Assembly (NCBI GenBank): GCA_001695595.3
Contig: MBPM02000025.1
Location: 186,001-250,000 of the forward strand
Direction: 5' to 3'
From: Plasmopara viticola
Lineage: Eukaryota > Oomycota > Peronosporomycetes > Peronosporales > Peronosporaceae
Length of the DNA stretch: 64,000 bases
Each line of letters starts with the position of its first letter. The stretch's first letter is position 1. A model generated the notes under the pieces. It saw nothing but the letters and a program-made list of their open reading frames with translations, was not told where the DNA came from and searched no databases. The translations under genes were made by a program, and so were the position numbers. Shown in pieces: positions 1-10,132 of this stretch.

Positions 1-3000
1 CCGCAGCCTGATTTTCTTGGCCGAGTTCAAGAGCAATTCTGAAAGCATACATTTTATTGCACGCGAACCTATTCTACCTTCTTTGATTGCCAAAATAATA
101 GGCTTTCATGCGACGTGTGTTGCGAATCACGGCTAATCAAAATCCTAAGAAATGGGCACTTCGGAGTCTTTAGCCGCGCTTTGAGGTATGGTACATGCCC
201 ACGTTTAGAGCTCACATTCCAACAATTGCCGAGGGCGAGCAATCTCAAAGGCGAATGTCGTCAGCTTATCATCGGACAAAATCGAAGCTTAAGCCTGAAA
301 ACGGAAGCTTGTTTGTTCATAGAATTCGGTTTTATGTTAAATGCCAGGAGACTTTGCTTATTTCCTTACTAGGCTTTGAATTGAAACGTAATGGGAAACG
401 TGCCGAGAAGTATCCGTCACACCTTTGCCGTATAAATTTAGGCGACACCGAGCGAAATACGACGTGGCTTTTAATGCGCGCACATAGCCGCCGTATAGTC
501 GAACGGAGATACTTTCTCGTCTAATTAAAATTTTCTTTTATAGGTCATTTCTTATAAAGATTATTCTTCGAAAATACCTTGCAGCACTCAAAGCATGACG
601 GCCGTCCTGATCGGTGTTATGGCTGGGAATATCTGATTAACATGTTCTCATCTTTTCCTAGACCCGCTTTCAGAAAGTGAGTGAAACACTAACGGTACGG
701 TGATAACATTGGTATCAGTGGCAAATCAGTGAAATAATCTTCGTTATTATGCTGATGACCTTGGTTAATTGACTTACTTGTAAAGCGCTGCAAGTTTATT
801 TGGCCTATTCTATACGCTAACAAAAATTGTCTGAGTTTTGATATTGGTACTAGGAATCTTCATGAACTCTTCATCTATAAGGGCGAGGCCAATCGCATGG
901 CCGATGTGGTTGGTTTCAAGCCTAGCATTTTTTGCGGCTGAAGTGGACTGGTAAAAGTTTGATGTCGTTAATTTAAGGTCCCTTTACCGCCATTAATAAT
1001 ATGAGTGGTTGCCGGAGCACTCGTGGCGCTCCTCATTATATTAATTGCCAAAAGGCAGAGTATCGGCGGAACACTGGGCAAAGTAGAGGCGATCCTCGAC
1101 ATATTTGGGTGAGAGGCTTGTTGCAGCCTTGTTTGTCTAAGCTGATTTTTGGTTGTCGAACTCAATCAAGCCTTTTCACTCCAGGCGTATGAAAGGCCTT
1201 TGTTGTTGGTGTGGCCTTTGTTGAAGACATAGCCTTATGCCCATTACCTCTTGGAGACACCTTTGGAAGTCAAAGCAGTTTTTTTTAAGCTGGATTAGTC
1301 ATCGTTTAATCACCTGGCCAATTAAATTTTTCTTTACTACCTGGCTGGTCATCATTCTGACCAAAAGGAAGTCTAGTCTGAATGTGAATGAGTGATGTAT
1401 CATATTCATCACTTGATAATTTGTTGTTAGTCTTGGCAAGGGAGGATGACCTCGCCATTACATTTAGTCGAGCGTTTACGTTAAAATCTGTTATTGTGTT
1501 GAAAAGTGCCTGGAAGTCTTGCGCCTAATGGATCATTGCATACAAGAGTGTTTGAAGGATATCCGTGGAGCAGCAACTGTATAAATTATCGATCTTATCG
1601 TAGCTGTTTATGAAGAATAAAAGGCAGAACTGAACATCTAACAATTTAGCTTTGATGATGCAGCTTATTGCACACGTCAATCTCCTTGAGTCCAGGTATA
1701 GCCAGCAGTCAATTACCAAAAATCGTGTATCTTTCTGCGTTCCTACTTTAAACATGATCCCGTCACTGTCAGTTGCTCTATAAAGCAGCAATCATTCGAG
1801 AGAACAACGTCACCAGTGCAACCAGGTGTAATTCATTTGTCGCAGTTAAAACTTCACTCCTAAAATCAGTGCTGTTGATCGATATGATACGTGTTGGAAG
1901 AGATGCTGCTGATAATTGCTACTGGATGAGGCATTTCTGGTAATTGTAATAGCGCAACTATGATATTGGTCGTGGAGCTGGACTGTTGTTGATGGGATCT
2001 GAAGTCGGCGCTTATTCTGATGTTGTTTTTATATTTTCTCTTTTGATACGTATCTATTCGTATATTTCGACTAAAGTAGGGAATATTAGTTCTCTCAATT
2101 GAGCCGTAGCCATAGTTTCTGCTAGCCCTTGCTGAAAACATAAATTTCACACGATAAACGGTGCGATAATCTGCGCCCTTGTCAAAGAGACACAGAGACG
2201 TTTTTCGCATGCGCCGTATCCACTCAATCCAACGCATCTTTGTCCACACCCTTTCCCACGGATTCCAAAAACCATGAGAGGTGGGATGGGTATGGGTACT
2301 CAGTGCACGTCTACTTAGATGAAGAGTGGCAAATTTCTTGTGTGCCGTACTCACTCATGCCTACGCTTCCTAGTTCAACCAACTCCACAACTGGAACCGC
2401 GTTCTCATACCTCTTTAGACCCAACAGCTTCGGTAAGACTTTTACAGAATGAGTACTAAAAAAGTTAGAGCGCCTTAAGTTTGATGCATTCTTTTTCTAG
2501 CTTCAATTGAGCCATATCTGAGCGAATAAACGTTTTTATAGAGCTGATACGTCTATGGCCTCAGACCAATCCAATCTATCTTTCTAGACGTGCACAGATG
2601 CATTTGAGCCATGACTAAGCGAGTAATATTTCATTTAAGATGAACATCTTGAAGCGCTGAGACGTCGTACGTCCTCCAACCATTTGTCTTGTTGTTGAAA
2701 AAATTTCGAACACGACGTAAAGCACTGAGACCAAATACGCTTCAATTTTCTGTCGCGTAATGTATACATCCCTGTAGCCGCAAATGCCGCCTCGACATTT
2801 TTTTACTTAGGCTACTGCAGAAGTTTTTGACTTGGTCACTCTGCGCAAATCAATGAACTTGAATGCCCTAAGTGTGTCGGATCTTTCCGCTATGCTTAAC
2901 GCTGCGTCGAAAACGACTGATGGCTTGAAGAAAGTGCTCACCCGTCCCGTGTTATTTTGAAAAGACGTAACCGGAAGCCAACCAGCGAAATGGCGACGTT

Positions 3001-4431
3001 TTATAATCGACTATTTAACGCACTTCCAAAGATTTGGCTGCACGGGCTGCAACTAAACTTCTGCACGTATATCCATCAATTAGCGCCTGCTGATAATGCT
3101 GTCCATAAATTTGATATCATACCCAAAACTCCTTCAGTGCCAACTTTTCATCTTGATTTCATTTAAATCATTAAAAGCTTGCACTGTTGTGTATGTCAAT
3201 ACCAGAAAATTGCACAATCAATAAATTACATATACGGCGATGCCTTTTCGTTGCGTAAAAGAAAGTTGCAAATCTTATCATATGAAGACCATAACAGGAT
3301 TTGATGAAGCTTTGCACCCGGCGCTAAATACCAAAACATTGTTTTTTTTGATAATCAGATTGAGTCGTAGATTGGATCCAATCTGTTCGATAGAACTGAC
3401 GAGCTCACACTTGGGATCGAAGATATTCCGACTAATTTTCCGATCCCCTAATAATAGCGGCAAAGCACTAAAAGCAGCTCGAGACAGGCCGCACCTCGTG
3501 ATGTACTGGGTATGCGTTGTGGTCTACTCATAAACAAATTGCAATTCTCGATGGCGACTTGTTTCAAAAGTGATTGTAAAACCAAACGATAGCAAGTTTG
3601 GCATGGAGAAGCGACGGCAGCGTGTGTTGCATGTGAAGAGAGTAGTGGAGGATATCGAAGGCAATCGCAATCCACATGATAGTCACCTTCGTGAAACCTT
3701 TGCCATGCGCAGATATGAGAAATCAAGAGCTGGTTTTGAGGCGAAAAGTGAACGAAAGCAAGGAATTGATAAAGAGTGATTGCTCGTTGTAGCAGAGTTC
3801 GACTGTTCCGAGGACAAAGCAATCACAGTCGAGTATGTAGAACCCAGACTTCTAAAGGTAAAAAAGACTCAAAAAATTTCAACGGTTGTAATTTGTCTAG
3901 TAGGTACGCCCACGATCGTCTGTGCATTTCGCATGTGAGGATTTGTAGGTGCGTATGCTGCAAAACTTCCGCATGACTGAGATCCCGACCTTTTGTCGCA
4001 AGCATCTTATATATTACCTATATTATTGCTTTTCTTGAATAGCTGAGCCAGTTTTGCCAATTCTATGTGTGTCCCATCATTTGCTTAAATTTTACGAAGG
4101 TGCAGCTTGAGCAAAAATTAACTCCATAATTTATCACTATATCTTGAGTTTTAAGTGTAAAGCAGGGGCATTTGTTGTCAAGTTGCGACGGTACTTCGGC
4201 CACTAGTACCATAGACAGCCACAGCAACGTTACAACACGTGAATAGGCGGTGGTCGCCCAAGCATGTCGTGCATTGCGCTCTGTGGCTTGATCGTAACAT
4301 GGACATGTAAGAAACTCTATAGAGCATGCCCGATCTAGCCGGTTCTTCTGCGTCCGTTAGCCCACAAGTTCGCGTGCAAACTTTTCATATTCCCTTTTGC
4401 TCTATACGCCATAGGACAGGCACAATTGACC
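1..4431. other. Gene-poor 5' region
   Basis: I see no ORF with recognisable domains, convincing codon structure or matching exons in this stretch. The longest open frames (about 160 codons on the minus strand near 1866-2354, about 124 near 3448-3822) have low-complexity or random-looking translations and no splice partners. It holds a degenerate repeat near 2.5-2.7 kb, listed separately. It is probably intergenic DNA with decayed repeats. Confidence 0.55.
2500..2635. repeat. Degenerate tandem-like repeat, related to the array at 35.6-35.85 kb
   Basis: Two diverged units share a pattern of a GAGCCAT-like box, then an AT-rich TAATA-like stretch, then GCTGATACGTC and an ACGTGCACAGATGCATT-like core. 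The same order appears at 35601-35850 (ATGCACAGACGCAATAGAGCCAC and neighbours). The match was found by eye and the alignment is loose, so the relationship is likely but not measured. Confidence 0.4.
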
Positions 4432-5439
4432 ATGCGGGCGTGGAAAGTGGCAAGTGCTCTAGCGCTCTTGGCCGTAAGCAAGCACGTGGCTGCGAAGGGT
4501 AAGTCGGAAAAAGATCGTCCGGGCATTTGCGAGGACACGGAAGACTGTACAACCAAAGGATACGAGTGCGTGGCGCTGCAGACGACGCGTGCTGGCACTG
4601 ACACGGTCAAGCAATGCTTGCCAAAGAAACAAGACACGGACGTTTGCTCGGGACAATATCCGGGTCTGTGTCCTACTTTTTCGTCGTGGGCGAGTCCGTA
4701 CAACCAAATCAGCAGTGTTTGTACGTACAAACCCGCCGAAAAGTGCGTGAGTGGCAGTAGCAAGTCAGGGTCGGACGGCGGTGTTATTTGTGTGGGAGGG
4801 GCCAAGGATCCAAAGGGGAAATCCATTGACGTGATCTATGGCTGTGTTGACTTCGACACGGGCGCTCTTGAGGTTCAATTCGGTGAGGACGAGGCCACTG
4901 AGCTTGCTGACAAGCTCGGCACGGCCTCGGCGTTGATCGAGAGCTGTCTAAGCACCAATGCGTCAAGCAACTCGACGCTGCTTTGCTCTGGTCAGGGCAC
5001 ATGTGTTCCGGATTCCATGGGGTCACTCAATTACACGTGCCGTTGCAATGTCGGCTACAGTGGTGACTTTTGTAGCTTCGTTGACTCAAACAAGTGCCAA
5101 ATGCCGGGACAGTGTGCCACGGGTGTGTGCAATCTGGAGTCACAAGAGTGCGAGTGCGAGGCTGGAACCACGGGCAACCAGTGCTCGGAATGTGACGCGT
5201 CGTCGGAAAAAGCTTGTAACAGCAAGGGCACGTGTACAAATTCGGCTTGCAAGTGTGAAGAGGGGTGGGAAGGCTTGCAATGTACTAAGGAAAGCGCCGT
5301 CCAAAAGAAATCCAAATCAAAATCGTCTGACACTACGACGAACTCTGGCACTACAAGTGGAGCCATATCATCGGCTCGTTCTTGTAGCTACGTCACATTA
5401 GCCGCTGCCTCGGTCGTTGTCGCTGCTTTTTTCAATTAG
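4432..5439 (+). CDS. Secreted EGF-repeat protein, probably GPI-anchored
   Basis: A single-exon gene encoding 335 residues. I start at the ATG at 4432, which opens a typical signal peptide (MRAWKVASALALLAV, likely cleaved after VAA near residue 21). Residues about 30-135 are a cysteine-rich region without a family I recognise. Three EGF-like modules follow: one around CSGQGTC...CRCNVGYSGDFC, one around CATGVC...CECEAGTTGNQC, and one around CNSKGTC...CKCEEGWEGLQC. A Lys/Ser/Thr-rich spacer precedes a hydrophobic C-terminus (YVTLAAASVVVAAFFN), the pattern of a GPI-attachment signal rather than a stop-transfer helix with a tail. Inferred role: extracellular adhesion or wall/matrix protein on the cell surface. 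Oomycetes have many such EGF proteins, but the ligand is unknown. No RxLR motif is present. Confidence 0.8.
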   Translation: MRAWKVASALALLAVSKHVAAKGKSEKDRPGICEDTEDCTTKGYECVALQTTRAGTDTVKQCLPKKQDTDVCSGQYPGLCPTFSSWASPYNQISSVCTYKPAEKCVSGSSKSGSDGGVICVGGAKDPKGKSIDVIYGCVDFDTGALEVQFGEDEATELADKLGTASALIESCLSTNASSNSTLLCSGQGTCVPDSMGSLNYTCRCNVGYSGDFCSFVDSNKCQMPGQCATGVCNLESQECECEAGTTGNQCSECDASSEKACNSKGTCTNSACKCEEGWEGLQCTKESAVQKKSKSKSSDTTTNSGTTSGAISSARSCSYVTLAAASVVVAAFFN

Positions 5440-6249
5440 TCGGATCTCGTCGGATCCAAGACACTATTTGTGGGTCTGCGAACGCAGTTTTTACATATAT
5501 GAATGATATTTTCTTTTCACTGCATTGTTCGTGTAACGGTACTTAGACATGTACAGCTGTTCTATTGCTTGCTCAGAATAGGATCTCGAGATTGACGGTT
5601 GCGCTGTATCGTCGTTTAAGCATAAGAATTTGTCCATCTCGATAGTGGATGTGCTCTTCACGACATTTAAGTCGTCATTTCAGAAGGTCACTGAAGACAA
5701 ATTCTGCCAATCTGTCCGTTCCGACGTTCTGGTCCCTACTGGTTTGGAAACTTGGAATTAGCTGGACGCAAATTTGAAGTGTTATTCGTCGAGCAATCAA
5801 TTGAAGCTAGCCACTCTATTGACGCCGCTCTCACGGCTTGAAGAAACGTCAGTTTATATATGCATAATCTTATCGTGGGAAATTCCCCTAGTAACGTCGT
5901 ATACACTGAAATTACATTTTAAGATACGTGGGCGCTGGTGGCCGGACTACCTAGCCCGTCTTTTCGCGTCGTACCAGTACAAGTCTAGGAATATCGAAGA
6001 ATTGACCGAATTGGGATCCAGCGCGAGACTATCCTCGTCAAGTTTACTGGCAATCTCAGTGAAACCTTGTTTGGGTGTCCAGTCTCGAAATTTCTAACGA
6101 AACAGAAACCAGCATTAAGGTTGTTAAGGCCAAAGTCTTGGGTTTCCCGACCAAGTTGAGGGTTTTATATTGATTGCCAATTGATATCAATTACTTCGAA
6201 GTTGTCGCAAGGTAGTCGCACTTGCCTGTGGGATACTTTGTTGTTGGAA
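5440..6249. other. Intergenic region
   Basis: Between the EGF gene and the receptor-kinase gene, both on the plus strand. A 107-codon frame at 5774-6097 begins with TTG, has no domain and is not spliced to anything I can see. I found no further coding or RNA feature. Confidence 0.5.
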
Positions 6250-9200
6250 ATGTCTTCACCGGTAGTGGCCGTTTCGGACCAGGCTCGGGTAGGTCAACTC
6301 ATTACATTGATCGGCTATGGCATATTATGCGTCTTCTGCCTCATGTTGCTAATCTATCTGCGGTTGAAACGCCATGTCGCGTTCAGAGGAGATGCACAAG
6401 CTACACGTAAAGTCATATTGCCCGCATTTGAACCGCTAATGTGGATCCTTGCAATTGTCACTGGTGGCTATACACTTTTCTTTTGGATTGCATTGCACGT
6501 TAATTTATACAAGACGAGTTTTCCGTTTTTTGATATTGAAGTGTTTTACGCTGGGCGCCAATTTGTTTTTTTATGCTTGCAATTGTCTACTTGTGTCAAA
6601 AAAGTGTCTCGGTGCCTGCTCTTGGTCGTGCTGTGTTCAAGTCGATTTTGTTGGCTTCGTACACAGTGCCAATTGTGGGACTGCTAACTTATTTGGCGCC
6701 TCAACAAACTAGGCTCTACTTTTTTACCAGACTTATTGTGCGATTTTCGGAAAAGGTTGGGGTGACGCCCTCCTTCCAAGCGCGGGGGCTAAATGCTCGC
6801 GCGCTTCGGGCAGGTGCTCTCGGGCATCTGCAGGTCTCTAAGGAGTCTCACCCTCGACGCGACGGTCTCCAGCACCAGGCCAAACCCCCTTCCACGCCCT
6901 TAATCGCGCCAACCGCATCTGGATTGGCTCCTTTAATGTGAATTCTCTAGGTTCGAAGCGCAAGAAGCACGTAACACTCCCCGAAGATCTCCGGCGCTAC
7001 CGCGTCGATATCCTTGGCCTCCGAGAAACCAAGATCTACGATAGAGGTGAGCACCGCATTGATGACTTCCTTCTAACCCTGAAAAAAAAAAAAAAAACGA
7101 AGCCAAGACCGAAGTCACCGAAATCCGCCGCCACTGCAACCCGTCGGGCGCCACTCGACACGCCCGATCCCGAGAAGAAACCTGGCACCACACTAAGAAG
7201 CTCGGAACACTCCTCGGCGATATTAAAGATCTATCCCGACGCAAGTCCCTGGCCACCCTCGCGCTCCACCGCCTCTGGTCCGTCTGGCTCCGCCCCACGC
7301 TCATCTCACCCAAGACCTGCATTCGACTGTACAACACCTACGTTCTACTAATGCTGCTGTACAACTGCGCCAACTGGGCTCTTACCAAGTCAGAGCTCCA
7401 CGGCCTCGAGAGTTTCCATCGCCGCCAGCTTCGCTACGCTCTTGGCTATCGCTACCCCCGACCCATTTCGAATGCAAGACTCTACGACCTCTGTGATGAG
7501 CGGCCGCTGAGACTACGACTGACACAAGCTCGCTGGCGCCTGTTTGGCCATGTACTTCGCCGCTATCCCGACATTCCAGCTAACCTCCAGATGCGTGCCT
7601 ACTTCTTCTCCACCGCAGCAAAATGGCGCGGACGTCCCCGCACCTCGCTCCCCTCGACACTCGACCACAATCTTGTTTCCCGTGGCTCCGGCTTTCGACT
7701 CCGGACAGCACAAGACCTCGAAGTGGTACGTACCCTTGCACAAGACCGAAAGAAATGGAAGACCCATACGACCTCGGTGCTGGATGCACTGCCCGCCGAA
7801 CGAGACTCGACGTATGCGGACACCACTCTATGCCGTGGACTAGCCAGACTAAGCCTAGCACGTGCATACCTTGGCAACGCGATAACGTAATACATTACAT
7901 TATTGTGCGACCAGTTATCTTGGGCTATGTAGCCTACGTGTGCTTTATTCGACCACCAGCAGGGCGAGCAAGTCCAACGACCTTGCGCACTTATGGTGTT
8001 TATATCATTATTTATCACGTGCTTTTAGCGATCAATACGATTTTGCAAAAATACGCACCAAGTAATCACATGTATTCAGTCACAACGTACATGGTGCTCA
8101 TTTGGGCCTCGGCTAGCCCCCTCTTTATCTGGAGTTTACTACGTGCCGACACAGAATATTGGAGAGGAATGGGTCAACGAGCATGGGCATTGCAACGCGC
8201 AAGTCGGGATGTGGGCTCGCATTTGGAACTCGATGAGAGTATTTCGTCGAACCGAATCCACCTCCTCATTGAGACGCACAAGAATTTTGTAATCGACTTT
8301 GCCCACCTCGAGCTAAGACGAAAGATTGGAGCAGGGTCTAGTGCAGCCGTCTTTAGTGGACGACTTCAACAGCAGAAGCTAGTTGCAGTGAAAGTGTACA
8401 CGCCATATCGGTTTACGGAAGAAGTTGTTGCAGAGTTTTCACATGAGGCAGCGCTCTGTGCGTCATTAAATCATCCGAACATTGTCACGTTCTTTGGTAT
8501 GTGTGTATGTCCTCCGACAATTTGCCTAGTGTCGGAATTGTGTCAAGGTTCGTTGGAAGATATTTTGTACGCTCAAGCCAAAATCAGCAGGCAACGTCGC
8601 AGTGCTCGGCACCGACTTGACGTTGAAGGCGACTTTAGTGGTGCAGAGGTTTGCGATCGACAGCAAATGCTTTTGAACATCGCCTATATGCTCGATTGCG
8701 CTCGTGCAGTCGCGTACGTCCACAGCTTTACACCACCGTTCTTGCACCGTGACATCAAGCCGGCCAATTTTTTAGTGGATAACGAAAACACTGTTAAACT
8801 CACTGACTTTGGCGACTCGCGTCGCCTACCACGTGAGCTGCCAAAAGTTAACGCCAATATCCTCAGCAAGTCGGAGGATTCTTGGGTTTCTGCCGGTACA
8901 TTTATCTCTACGGATTCTCCTCGTCCCTCACCACCACCTCCACAGATCAAAATGACAGTCACTGGCACAGTAAGTTACATGGCACCGGAAATGATCGGGT
9001 GTCGTACTGGATTGGCAAGTTACGGGGAAGCTGCCGACGTCTATTCGCTTGCCATCACATTTTGGGATATTTTATACCCGGATTGCGAGAAGTATCCTGT
9101 CACAAACCCTATGCTTTTATTTGAAGGGGTGTTAAGTGGTTGGCGTCCACCACTGGATGATGTAGATGCAAGCAATGATGAGACTTTTCCTTCCAAGCTA

Positions 9201-10070
9201 CGCGAAGTCATTACTTGTGCATGGCACAGTGACCCTAGTGTCCGCCCGACCATGCCGCAAATCGTTCGCTCCCTCGAATGTATTCAAGAAGAGTTGCTCT
9301 CAGTACTTGCTCAAGATCTGAGTGACGATTTCGAAAGAACAAGCACTGGATGTCGGATGGTTCCGTCTGAAAAGTGCTTTACCGGCGATTTTTTGATTGA
9401 ACGAATGGAAGAGCTGGCAGTCACCGAGTCTCGCGGGGAGGGCTTGCGGCTTGGACGTGCACTCATGGATGCTGGTTTCTTGCATCATTTTGAGCATGCA
9501 CATGGCTTCACAGACAGCGACAGTGTCTTTTTTTTTGACGATAGCAATATTAATTTTTGCCAGCCGTTAGCGATGTTAGAAGAAAGCGTTGGCACCGAGT
9601 CGGACGAGGAGGCGTTTGTTCATCAAGCAAGGCCAAAGAGCTCTAAAGTGCGGAGGGGCCCGAGATTTCTTTCCCATATCACAAGCACGTTTTCATCACA
9701 TTATCAGAATTCGTCAGAGACTTTTAGTGGCGATGACGGTCCACACACGACGATCTGTGCGTGTCGTTTGCGTGGTCAGAGACACAGCGTCCCAAGGAGG
9801 ACTGGAGCTGATCGTCGGCAATATCAATCTCGACAACGACAACGAGCATGGCACAAATGCTCTCTTCGGCATCACTTACGGAAAAGTGGTAGCCTTAGTC
9901 GAAGTAGTTTGAGCTATTCGTCATCTTCACAGCAATTGCGGCACGTGAGAAAACGCAAACCTGAAAATTCTCTTTCACTCAAACTTCTTGATGATGCACC
10001 AGATTATGCAGTCAATATAGATGACGATGGTGTTAGAGAATCAACAACACTCGCTCGGCCAGCAGCCTAA
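6250..10070 (+). pseudogene. 7TM receptor-TKL kinase gene, split by a LINE insertion and a frameshift
   Basis: The host gene starts at ATG 6250 (MSSPVVAVSDQ). Reading through one missing T in the run at 6566-6572 and removing the LINE (6744-7899) with one duplication copy gives about seven hydrophobic helices: two before the frameshift, two between it and the insertion, and three after. A TKL-type kinase follows: Gly loop GAGSSAAV, VAVK lysine, catalytic HRDIKPAN, DFG, then GTVSYMAPEM and a DVYSLAITFWDIL helix (roughly 8290-9290), and a Ser-rich tail of about 250 residues. GPCR-kinase fusions ('GPCR bigrams') are known from oomycetes. As the sequence stands no full receptor can be made, although the kinase half is open from the insertion to 10070. 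It could be a recent pseudogene, one broken allele, or partly an assembly error. It converges on FIG4, 62 bp away. Confidence 0.8.
6744..7899 (+). mobile_element. LINE deletion derivative, 1.15 kb, copy 1 (inside the receptor-kinase gene)
   Basis: The element is bounded by the 11 bp direct repeat TTATTGTGCGA at 6733-6743 and 7900-7910. It begins with the shared GC-rich head (TTTTCGGAAAAGGTTGGGG). Next comes the start of an AP-endonuclease-like ORF (SFNVNSLGSKRKK, then LGLRETKIYDRG, to about 7080), an A-run of about 15-16, and then the C-terminal part of a non-LTR RT ORF (LYNTYVL...LLYNCANWALTK...FHRRQLRYALGYR...RWRLFGHVLRR). It ends with ACGTAATACATTACA. Most of the RT, including its catalytic core, is missing, so it cannot move by itself. 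Copy 6 (53276-54425) has the same internal deletion, which implies that the deleted form was itself mobilised. Confidence 0.9.
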
Positions 10071-10132
10071 GCATTGTAAACAAGTTATCAATAGCTAAGT
10101 TAAGTGTTAAATTTTTTCGAATTCAATGGCCT

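Noticed and set aside
3448..3822. 124-codon minus-strand frame
   Set aside because: No domain or splice partners; overlapped by another frame of equal quality.
4432..5439. Effector (RxLR or Crinkler) identity for the secreted protein
   Set aside because: It has EGF modules and a GPI-like tail but no RxLR-EER or LFLAK-type motif.
7599..8018. Minus-strand 139-codon frame, and other frames within 7.5-7.9 kb
   Set aside because: Shadows of the LINE RT region; no start or domain of their own.
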